DNA of 22,436 bases from Thermoflexus sp. (GTDB taxonomy: Bacteria; Chloroflexota; Anaerolineae; Thermoflexales; Thermoflexaceae): contig JAGHYO010000011.1 of assembly GCA_017743605.1 (NCBI GenBank), forward strand, positions 1 through 22,436. The letters run 5' to 3'. Positions 1-6,540 of this stretch are shown here, in pieces; position 1 is the stretch's first letter; each line of letters begins with the position of its first letter. A program made the position numbers and the translations under genes. The notes beneath the pieces were generated by a model. It saw only the letters and a program-made list of their open reading frames with translations. It had not been told where the DNA came from and did not search any database.

Positions 1-549
1 GAAGCCCAACGGCGCACGGAGGAGAGCCTTCAGCGCTTGAGCGAGGCTTTCGCGGCCCATCGTCAGGAGTTCCTGGAACACCGCCGCATCGTTGCTGATG
101 ATATGTCCGCCTTGAAGAAAGAGAGCCTGGAGCGGCGGTATCGCGAGCGAGCGGCCGCCTACTTCGGGCGCCCGGATTTCCGCAAAGTGCAGGCGCTGAC
201 CTTTGAAGACCTGATGGGGGCGCTGGGAAAGGCCCTGGACGCCCGATCCATCACCCCTGAGGAATACGAGGAAGCACGACGGGTGGATGGGGTGATCCGA
301 GGGAGGCGGCGCCAGCGTTCCCTGCACCTGGCCCTGGAGGTTTCCTGGATCATCGATCGAGGGGACGTGGAGCGGGCGGTTCGACGGGCGGAGATTCTCC
401 GGAAGGCGCTGGGCGAAACGTGGCCGGCGGTGGCCGGGCGCGAGCTGACGGAAGGAGCCCGGGAGGTGATCGAGCAGCTGCGCCAGGAGGGCCGGCCCAT
501 CGTCGTGGTCCAAGATGGGTGGGTGGATTGGCCATCGAAGCCGGTTTGA
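1..549 (+). CDS. Coiled-coil protein with probable PD-(D/E)XK-like C-terminal domain, 5' truncated
   Basis: The frame is open from base 1, so the gene starts before the window; the TTG at 37 is only an internal codon. The first visible residues (EAQRRTEE, then LQRLSEAF) are the heptad-like charged repeat seen in the long coiled coils of DUF3782-type proteins of Chloroflexota and cyanobacteria. Counting from the TTG, residues 84-120 hold an Asp followed by two strands (VDGVIRGRR, then LALEVSW) and the helix DVERAVRRAEIL. This matches the usual arrangement of the nuclease-like tail in that family: D84, E101 and S103, where a classical enzyme would have E-x-K. Family membership is recognised from pattern, not from a search. 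An active nuclease is doubtful because the Lys position is Ser. No neighbour links it to a pathway. The gene ends at 549 and is followed by about 230 bp of non-coding sequence. Confidence 0.6.
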   Translation, partial: EAQRRTEESLQRLSEAFAAHRQEFLEHRRIVADDMSALKKESLERRYRERAAAYFGRPDFRKVQALTFEDLMGALGKALDARSITPEEYEEARRVDGVIRGRRRQRSLHLALEVSWIIDRGDVERAVRRAEILRKALGETWPAVAGRELTEGAREVIEQLRQEGRPIVVVQDGWVDWPSKPV

Positions 550-740
550 GCCCCTTAGCCTGGCGGTACGGGCCGGCGGATGGCTCGAGCCCGCCTCATG
601 CCAGCCCCACACACCGGGCACCGAAACCTTCGCATTATCCAACTTCTCTTCTCTGGATGTGCCTCACAATGCCATCCCGGTGCCGGTCCTTCTTGGTCAT
701 TCCCTCCTTGCGCCTTACAGTGCCTCGGGGCTTCATCAGG

Positions 741-783
741 ATCTCCGATCCCCTTAGGAAAGCGGACCTGGGGGATCGGAGAT
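741..783 (+). repeat. Perfect 13-bp inverted repeat over the start of the plsY-like gene
   Basis: ATCTCCGATCCCC (741-753) is exactly repeated in reverse complement at 771-783, with a 17-base spacer. The right arm contains the purine-rich stretch upstream of the ATG at 782 and the first two bases of that ATG. In RNA the hairpin would hide the ribosome binding site and start codon. There is no T-run after it, so it does not look like a factor-independent terminator. It may be a translational control element or an operator, or a relic next to a dead gene. Confidence 0.6.
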
Positions 784-1353
784 GGATCGGGTTAGGGTGG
801 AACCCAGGGCGCTGGTGGTGGCCGGGTATCTCCTTGGCTCGGTGTTGCTAGCGGAGCTCTTTGTGCGCTGAAAGACGGTGCGCACCCTGCCTGAGCATAA
901 GTTCCGGGACAACCCCAGCGGGGGTGTGGCGTGGCGGCTGGCAGGCTCTCTCCCCGAGTGGATCGCGATCCTTTTCGATCTAAGCAAGAGGGCACCTCCC
1001 ACGGCGATCGCCGCGGCGGCGGCCCTGGTGGTCGGCCATCGCTGGGCTTTCTACAGGGTCATCTTCCAGGATCGCGGAGGCCGGGGCCTGGGGCCTGCCA
1101 CCAGCGCCCTGTTCGTCCTCGCCTTCCGGGAGGTGGCTCCTGCCTACTTCTTAGGTGCCCTCGCCGTCTATGGCTTCCGCTGGCTGCTCCGCATCGGCAT
1201 CGTCGCTTTTCCCCTCGGCCTCCTTTATGGGTCTGGAAGATTTCCTCGGAGCGGTTCGCCGCAGCTTGCGCCGTGATGCTCGTGGTGCTGATCTGCAGCT
1301 TGAACCCGTTATGGACGATGCTCCGCACCCACAGGGCAGAGCTTCTGCACTGA
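782..1353 (+). pseudogene. Broken plsY-like glycerol-3-phosphate acyltransferase gene (stop plus frameshift)
   Basis: From ATG 782 the frame reads a membrane start with the PlsY-like motif GYLLGS, then meets TGA at 869-871. The same frame continues beyond it with PlsY-like blocks: a DNPSGG segment corresponding to the GSGNxGATN loop, a hydrophobic segment ending LFDLSKRA (compare DLLKGA), VVGHRWAFY (compare GHxxPVF) and FQDRGGRGLGPA (compare FRGGKGVAT). After about 1225 the coding signal moves to another frame, which gives a final hydrophobic helix (FAAACAVMLVVLICSL) and ends at TGA 1351-1353. One nonsense change and one frameshift therefore separate three pieces of a PlsY-sized membrane protein. 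PlsY transfers acyl groups from acyl-phosphate to glycerol 3-phosphate. Key glycine loops have drifted, so this may have been a diverged paralogue. The final stop overlaps the cobB start as TGATG, as expected of a former operon. Sequencing error is possible but would need two events. Confidence 0.6.
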
Positions 1354-2078
1354 TGGCTGCGATGGCGCGCCGACGGGTGGTGGCCCTCACCGGGGCTGGG
1401 GTCTCGGCGGAGAGCGGGATCCCGACCTTCCGAGGCCCCGGTGGGCTATGGAGGGGCTATCGGCCGGAGGATCTGGCCTCCCCCGAGGCCTTTGCACAGG
1501 ATCCGGTCCGGGTGTGGGAATGGTATGCCTGGCGGCGGGAGCGCATCGCCCGGGCGACGCCGAACCCCGCGCACCGGACGCTGGCGGCGATGGAGGAAGC
1601 GCTTCCGGATTTCGTCCTCATCACCCAGAACGTGGATGGGCTCCACGCGCGAGCGGGCAGCCGTCGGGTGATCGAGCTTCACGGCAACCTGTGGCGCATG
1701 CGGTGCATCCGGGAAGGGCGGGTCTGGGAGGATCATCGGGTTCCGTTGCCGGAGTTGCCGCCGCGCTGCCCGGCTTGCGGGGCCCTAGCCCGGCCGGATG
1801 TAGTGTGGTTCGGGGAGCCGCTCCCGGAGGCGGCGCTGGCGCAGGCCTTCCGCGTCGCGGGGGAGGCGGAGATCCTCCTGATCATTGGGACCTCCGGGCT
1901 GGTGGAGCCAGCGGCCTCGCTCCCGCGGTGGGCCCACGCCCACGGCGCCCGCCTGATCGAGTTTAACATCGAGGACACGGCCCTTACGCCCCTGGCAGAC
2001 GAGGTCTGGCGAGGGCCGGTGGGGGAGACCCTGCCCCAGTGGTGGGTGCAGTTCTCTACGGCCTCGGGAACCCGATGA
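1353..2078 (+). CDS. cobB: NAD-dependent protein deacylase, sirtuin (Sir2/CobB) family
   Basis: This 241-residue protein removes acyl groups from lysines, consuming NAD+ and releasing nicotinamide and O-acyl-ADP-ribose. Visible Sir2 motifs are GAGVSAESGIPTFR (14-27), the Y58-x-x-R61 pair typical of class III sirtuins (desuccinylase-type pocket), TQNVDGLH (91-98), catalytic H110 in ELHGNLW, GTSGLVEPA (179-187) and FNIE (204-207). The zinc ribbon is odd: C118, C139 and C142 are present, but the second cysteine of the first pair is absent. ATG 1353 is chosen because it overlaps the stop of the upstream plsY remnant (TGATG) and the sirtuin core begins within ten residues. An in-frame ATG at 1311 would add 14 unrelated residues. 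The next gene, convergent, encodes acetyl-CoA synthetase, the classic substrate of bacterial CobB. Confidence 0.93.
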   Translation: MAAMARRRVVALTGAGVSAESGIPTFRGPGGLWRGYRPEDLASPEAFAQDPVRVWEWYAWRRERIARATPNPAHRTLAAMEEALPDFVLITQNVDGLHARAGSRRVIELHGNLWRMRCIREGRVWEDHRVPLPELPPRCPACGALARPDVVWFGEPLPEAALAQAFRVAGEAEILLIIGTSGLVEPAASLPRWAHAHGARLIEFNIEDTALTPLADEVWRGPVGETLPQWWVQFSTASGTR

Positions 2079-2079
2079 T

Positions 2080-2106
2080 GCCGGGGGCGCTCATTGCGCC
2101 CCCGGC
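2080..2106. terminator. Hairpin between convergent cobB and acs, probable shared terminator
   Basis: An 11-bp perfect GC-only stem (2080-2090 with 2096-2106; left arm GCCGGGGGCGC) closes a TCATT loop. It starts one base after the cobB stop and lies 26 bases from the acs stop on the other strand. There is no long T-run on either side, so efficiency is uncertain, but position and strength suit a bidirectional transcription end. Confidence 0.65.
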
Positions 2107-2131
2107 CGGATCACGCCGCAGGAGGCCTTGC

Positions 2132-4045
2132 TTATTCCTCCAGCGTGGAGAGGTCGCCTTCAGGGAGGCCCAGGGCGCGGGCTCGCAGCACCCGCCGCAT
2201 GATCTTGCCCGAGCGGGTCTTGGGGAGCTTGTCCACGAAGTGGATGGCCTCGGGCCGGGCGATGGGGCCGATCAGCTGGGCCACATGCTGGCGCAGCTCC
2301 TCGGCCAGGGCCTCGCTGGGGGTGTAGCCGGCCTTGAGGATGACGTAGCAGTGGATCCCCTCGCCCTTCACCTCGTGGGGCAGGCCGATGGCAGCGGCCT
2401 CGGCCACCGCCGGATGGGCCACCAGGGCCGACTCGATCTCCGCCGTGCCCAGCCGGTAGCCGCTCACCTTCAGCACGTCGTCCACCCGCCCGATGATGTA
2501 GAAGTAGCCATCCTCATCCCGCCGGGCGGAATCCCCTGTGAAGAACCATCCGGGATACTTGGACCAGTAAGTCTTCACGTAGCGATCGGGATCGCCGTAG
2601 AGCGTGCGGCTCATCCCGGGCCAGGGGTTCTGAATCACCAGGTAGCCCTCCACGCCGGGCGGGCAGGGGTCGCCGTTCTCGTCCACTACCTCGGCCCGGA
2701 TGCCAGGGAAGGGCAGGGTGGCCGATCCAGGCTTGAGGGGGATGCAGGGCAGGGGGGTGATCATGAAGCCGCCCGTCTCCGTCATCCACCAGGTGTCCAT
2801 GATCGGGCAGCGCCCCTTCCCGATCACCCGATAATACCAACGCCAGGCCTCGGGGTTGATGGGTTCGCCCACCGTCCCTAGCAGGCGCAGGGAGGAGAGA
2901 TTGCGCCGGTTGGGCCACTGATCCCCGAAGCGCATCAGCCCCCGGATGGCCGTGGGGGTGGTATACAGCACCGTCACCCCGTATTTCTCCACGATGCTCC
3001 ACCAGCGATCCGGGTAGGGATACGTCGGGGCCCCCTCATACATCACGCTGGTGGCTCCCAGCATCATCGGCGCGTAGACGATGTAGGAGTGCCCCGTCAC
3101 CCACCCGGGGTCCGCTGTGCACCACCAGATATCCTCGTCCCGGATGTCAAAGACCCACCTCATGGTGGTGTAGGTGTATACGGCGTAGCCGCCGTGGACG
3201 TGGACCTGGCCCTTAGGGGCGCCGGTGGTGCCCGAGGTGTAAAGGATATAGAGAGGATCCTCGGCGTCGGTTTCCTCCACCGGGCATTCGCCCTGGGCGA
3301 AGGGCAGCCGGGCCAGCTCATCGTAGAAGTAATCCCGCCCCGGCTCCATGGGCACTTCGTGGCGAGTGCGGCGGACCATCAGCACGTGCTCCACGGAGGG
3401 GGCGCGCCGAACCGCTTCGTCCACTGTGCGCTTGGTCTCTACAATGCGCCCGTTCAGGTATCCGCCGTCGGCGGTGATCACCAGGCGGGATTTGGAGTCC
3501 TCGATGCGGGTGTGGAGGGCCTCCACCGAGAAGCCAGCGAAGACCACGCTGTGGATTGCCCCGATGCGAGCGCAGGCCAGCATGGCGATGGGGAGCTCCG
3601 GGATGCGGGGCATGTAGATGGTCACCCGGTCACCCTTGCGCACCCCCAGGGCCTTCAGGACGTTGGCGAAGCGGTTGACCTCGCGGTAGAGGTCGTAGTA
3701 GCTCAGCACCCGGCGCTCGCCGTTCTCCGCCTCCCAGTAGAGGGCCACCTTGTTCTTGCGCCAGGTCTTCATGTGACGGTCCACGGCGTTGTAGCATATG
3801 TTGATCTTGCCGCCGACGAACCACTTGTAGAAGGGCTTGTTGCTGCCATCGAAGATGCGGTCCCACTTTTGGAACCACTCCAGCTCCTCGGCACGCTCGG
3901 CCCAGAAGGCCTCGAGGTCCTGGGTGGCACGCTGATAGACTTCCCCATATTTTTTGATATGGGCGTGCTCTAGAACCTCGGGGGAAGGATAATACACCTC
4001 GCCGCTGAGATGACGGATGTCTGCCAGCACTTCCTTAACCTCCAT
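2132..4045 (-). CDS. acs: Acetyl-CoA synthetase (AMP-forming)
   Basis: This 637-residue enzyme activates acetate with ATP to acetyl-AMP and then acetyl-CoA in the cytoplasm. It has the usual Acs length and order: N-terminal ACAS_N segment, ATP-binding loop YTSGTTGAPKG (269-279), acetate-pocket Trp W420 in DTWWMTETGG (417-426), the hinge and ATP contact YFYIIGRVDDVLKVSGYRLG (514-533), and C-terminal PKTRSGKIMRR (608-618), whose Lys614 is the residue acetylated and deacetylated in known Acs enzymes. The family usually has H where this protein has Y in VSGYRLG; this is minor. ATG 4045 is chosen because a strong GGAAAGGAGGG lies just upstream; the open frame extends further but looks non-coding. 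A cyclase-family gene lies 119 bp upstream on the same strand, so acs may be read from the promoter at about 5515-5544 or from an undetected one in the gap. Confidence 0.97.
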   Translation of the reverse strand: MEVKEVLADIRHLSGEVYYPSPEVLEHAHIKKYGEVYQRATQDLEAFWAERAEELEWFQKWDRIFDGSNKPFYKWFVGGKINICYNAVDRHMKTWRKNKVALYWEAENGERRVLSYYDLYREVNRFANVLKALGVRKGDRVTIYMPRIPELPIAMLACARIGAIHSVVFAGFSVEALHTRIEDSKSRLVITADGGYLNGRIVETKRTVDEAVRRAPSVEHVLMVRRTRHEVPMEPGRDYFYDELARLPFAQGECPVEETDAEDPLYILYTSGTTGAPKGQVHVHGGYAVYTYTTMRWVFDIRDEDIWWCTADPGWVTGHSYIVYAPMMLGATSVMYEGAPTYPYPDRWWSIVEKYGVTVLYTTPTAIRGLMRFGDQWPNRRNLSSLRLLGTVGEPINPEAWRWYYRVIGKGRCPIMDTWWMTETGGFMITPLPCIPLKPGSATLPFPGIRAEVVDENGDPCPPGVEGYLVIQNPWPGMSRTLYGDPDRYVKTYWSKYPGWFFTGDSARRDEDGYFYIIGRVDDVLKVSGYRLGTAEIESALVAHPAVAEAAAIGLPHEVKGEGIHCYVILKAGYTPSEALAEELRQHVAQLIGPIARPEAIHFVDKLPKTRSGKIMRRVLRARALGLPEGDLSTLEE

Positions 4046-4164
4046 GGGACCCTCCTTTCCGGATAGATCGGCCTCCGCGGCTGGGGCTGAACATGCCCAA
4101 TCGCAGAGAGTTTCCGAGCTCGGGCGCGAATAAGCTGTGCGAAAACCCAATCGGCGCGCTGCCC

Positions 4165-5361
4165 CTACCACACGGCGATCAGGCGGACGGGGCCACCGGA
4201 GGCGCCTTCGATGCGCAGGGCGCCGACGAAGACCATGGCCCCGGCGGGCGGGATGCGGCCCAGGTGAGCGACGTTCTCCAGCCCCCATTTGTTGGCCGGG
4301 AGGATAGTATAGTGGGTCTTGAAATCTGTGGACGCCCCGTAGTCCAGGCTCAGGGTGTCCACCCCGAGGCCCACGATGTTGCGCTCCTTCAGGAGGAACT
4401 CGGCGGTGTCTGGATGGAAACCTGGGAAGTGCATCACGCCCTGGGCGTCCATGTTGCGGTAGGCGGCCTCGTCGCCCACCCGGGCTCCCCATCCGCTCCA
4501 CATAAACACCACGGCGCCGTCCGGCAGACGCCCATAGCGCCGCTCCCAGGACCGGATGTCGTTGGGGGTGAGCTGGGCGTCGGGGTTGCGCCGGACGCGG
4601 TCGCGGAGGTCGATGACTGCCGCTGGGGCGACCAGGACCTTGGCGGGGAGGCGCTCGATGGTCAGGGCATCCTTCCCGAAGTGGACGGGAGCGTCCATGT
4701 GGGTGCCGTGGTGCTCGTAGATGTGCCAGCGATTAGAGTAGAAGCCGTGCTGGGCGTGGTTGAAGACGTTCTCTATCTCCAGGCGGGGGGCACCTGGCCA
4801 GATCGGGAAGCGGGGGTTCTGCACGTAGGTGAGGTCCACCTTACGCCGGAAGACGCGGGCGGCGGTCCGCACCATCACCCCGACAGGGGCAGAGGCCGCT
4901 TCCCCATAGGCGGGCTTTTGCCAGGAGACGAACCCGTGGGAGCTCACTAGAATGGCCGCTGGATGTGGCGCCACCCGATAGCGGAGGGGCCCCAGAGTGC
5001 CCTTGGGCGCGATCTCCTCGGCCAGCCAGACAGCCGACTGGAGGTCTTCGCCTTCCGCCTCGAAGCCCCGGAACCAGGCGCGGGCTGGGGTGGCGGCGGC
5101 CGCGACGAAATCCGCGTTGCGAGGGACGTGGCCGGCGATGTAGAGGTCGGAGATCGTCTCTTCGGTGAGGTTGCGGACGGTGAGGGCGAAAGAGACGAGG
5201 TCCCCTTCGCGCGCGCCGGAGATCTCCACGGCCAGCCACGGCCAGGTCGGTGGGCCTGGGGAAGGGAGCGCTGCTGCAGCCATCGCGCCCCCCATCATTT
5301 TGAGGAAATCCCGGCGGCTCCAGGTTCGCGCCATCGCCTCGTAGACCTGTGGACCGCACAT
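4165..5361 (-). CDS. Tat-exported cyclase-family (kynurenine formamidase-like) hydrolase with N-terminal beta domain
   Basis: This 398-residue protein belongs to the cyclase family (PF04199), metal-dependent amidohydrolases and lactonases that include kynurenine formamidase. The metal motif HHGTHMDAPVH (217-227) is intact, and the C-terminal part has the expected VGLGVDTLSLDYG (330-342). The N-terminus carries a twin-arginine signal, SRRDFLKMMGG (15-25) followed by an Ala-rich h-region, so a folded protein should leave the cytoplasm. Residues about 42-130 (LAVEISGAREGD onward, VRNLTEETISDLYI) look like a DUF11/CARDB-like beta-sandwich, which the usual 200-270-residue cyclases lack. ATG 5361 has a perfect AGGAGG at 5367-5372; an ATG nine codons later would also retain the Tat motif. 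The substrate cannot be told from sequence. The acs gene follows 119 bp downstream. Confidence 0.85.
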   Translation of the reverse strand: MCGPQVYEAMARTWSRRDFLKMMGGAMAAAALPSPGPPTWPWLAVEISGAREGDLVSFALTVRNLTEETISDLYIAGHVPRNADFVAAAATPARAWFRGFEAEGEDLQSAVWLAEEIAPKGTLGPLRYRVAPHPAAILVSSHGFVSWQKPAYGEAASAPVGVMVRTAARVFRRKVDLTYVQNPRFPIWPGAPRLEIENVFNHAQHGFYSNRWHIYEHHGTHMDAPVHFGKDALTIERLPAKVLVAPAAVIDLRDRVRRNPDAQLTPNDIRSWERRYGRLPDGAVVFMWSGWGARVGDEAAYRNMDAQGVMHFPGFHPDTAEFLLKERNIVGLGVDTLSLDYGASTDFKTHYTILPANKWGLENVAHLGRIPPAGAMVFVGALRIEGASGGPVRLIAVW

Positions 5362-5514
5362 GGCTCCCTCCTTTCCTGCCGGTTTGGCAAGCGCCCCGGA
5401 TCTTTCGGTCCAGCGGATGCGGGTTTACCGCACTGGTCGGGTGTCGCCTCCGAGTTGTGCGCCGGCAATGAGGAGGAACGCTCCCGGCCCTCTCCAGAGA
5501 GGGGTTTCAGCTCC

Positions 5515-5544
5515 ATTCTACATAGATTGGCGGGCGCTCGTCAA
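5515..5544 (-). promoter_or_regulatory. Sigma-70-type promoter upstream of the cyclase gene
   Basis: On the minus strand TTGACG (5539-5544) and TAGAAT (5515-5520) are separated by 18 bases, giving a predicted start near 5508 and a leader of about 145 bases before the cyclase ATG. It is the best −35/−10 pair I found in the window. It lies just past the end of the decayed gene at 5573-6435, so it probably serves the cyclase gene, and perhaps acs. Confidence 0.55.
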
Positions 5545-5572
5545 GGCAGGGAGCTGAGATTGGTCAAGCCTG

Positions 5573-6435
5573 TCACTCTTCCAACCAGAAGATATCCCGA
5601 AAGCGCTGCCAGGGCCCTCGCCCAAATCGCTGAAGACAGCTTTTGCGCTGATGGGGACATATTCCAGATCGCCCCGTTCGCTCAGGTAGAAGTAGATTTG
5701 CGGGACGACTTCTCCGAGCGACTCGGAATCATAGCGCTCCTCCCGCTATTGCAGGATGTCGATGACAGCGCGAAGCGGGAACCGGTCAAGCCCTTCGCTC
5801 TCCCGCGCCCAACGGACCCGCTCCGACTTAGGGTCAAAGGACGAAGGGGCGCTTATAGTCACGGAAAGCGCTTCCAGCGCCCGGCAAGCCTTTCAGTCGG
5901 CGATGGGCCTTTCCCTGGGGCAGGCAATGAGGGCGTAGCCAGCGAGGAAGGCCGGGTCCCGGGCGAGGGATTTGAAGCGTTGCCGATGGGCGTTCAGCAG
6001 CGCTTGGGCGCGCTCTTCCGGCAAGCGGCCGGCATGGACGATGAGATGACGCAGGGCGATGAGCTTCTCTTTCGGCTTGTCTTCGCCGCCTTCCAGGGCT
6101 CGCAGCCATTTGTCCAGCGCAAACAATGGCAGCTCAGAGAGGATACATCGGGTTTGTCCTTTTTTCTTCAGCAGGTCGCCTTTGGCGATGGCGAGCAACT
6201 CCTTCCAGGCGCCAAAGGTGAGACGCTCGAGTTTTTCGGTCAAGGCCGCTCGGATGGGCTCGGGGAACGCTCCTTGCAGGCGCAGGAAATCGCTGAGGGC
6301 AGTGATGGCGAATTAGAGCAGGCAAGCGAGGACCTCATGGTCTAGAGCCTTCTCCCCTTCAGGCGCCTGTCTGGCCGCCTCGGTACCGGCCGAAACCTTC
6401 TGGGCTGCGATCAGGAAGTGATTGTGATCCGGGCT
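5573..6435 (-). pseudogene. Decayed gene of unknown function with HEPN-like RX4H motif
   Basis: A coherent minus-strand reading frame runs from about 6435 (FLIAAQKVSAGTEAA) to 5573 but is cut by TAA near 6317, TGA at 5893 and TAG near 5752. It needs one more frameshift near 5609-5617 to join AVFSDLGEGP to a natural-looking end, RFRDIFWLEE-stop. The longest open piece (6243-5893, about 116 codons) contains an all-helical segment with LRHLIVHAGRLPEERAQALL. R-H-L-I-V-H fits the RX4H signature of HEPN domains, and the segment resembles helical domains placed before catalytic modules in some Chloroflexota proteins. The tail (VPQIYFYLSERGDLEYVPI) looks beta-rich. I do not recognise the full-length family. 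Three stops plus a frameshift in an otherwise protein-like frame indicate real decay. The original start is unknown. A plus-strand open frame over the same bases is a shadow. Confidence 0.55.
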
Positions 6436-6540
6436 ACCCCACTCGGGAGAGCGTGGGGGCCTCGCCTCCTCTGGCCGGAGTGGAATAGGTTGACGATCAT
6501 GATGGCACGGATAAAGAAGGCACGGCCAACGGCGTAGCCC

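Noticed and set aside
869..871. Selenocysteine reading of the TGA in the plsY-like gene
   Set aside because: The position follows the first membrane helix, where no selenocysteine is known in this family. A separate frameshift is also present, and no SECIS-like hairpin is obvious just after the codon.
2039..3973. Two plus-strand open frames (2039-2881 and 3089-3973)
   Set aside because: Both are shadows opposite the clear acetyl-CoA synthetase gene, a usual effect of high GC at third positions.
5893..6243. The 116-codon frame as an intact small gene
   Set aside because: It begins with a TTG without a ribosome site, and protein-like sequence continues in frame on both sides beyond stop codons, so a piece of a decayed gene fits better.
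4963..6345. 460-codon open frame on the plus strand
   Set aside because: It runs antisense to the cyclase 5' half and the decayed gene. Its composition is Gly/Glu/Arg-rich without domains, it lacks a ribosome site, and the minus strand carries recognisable protein signals.
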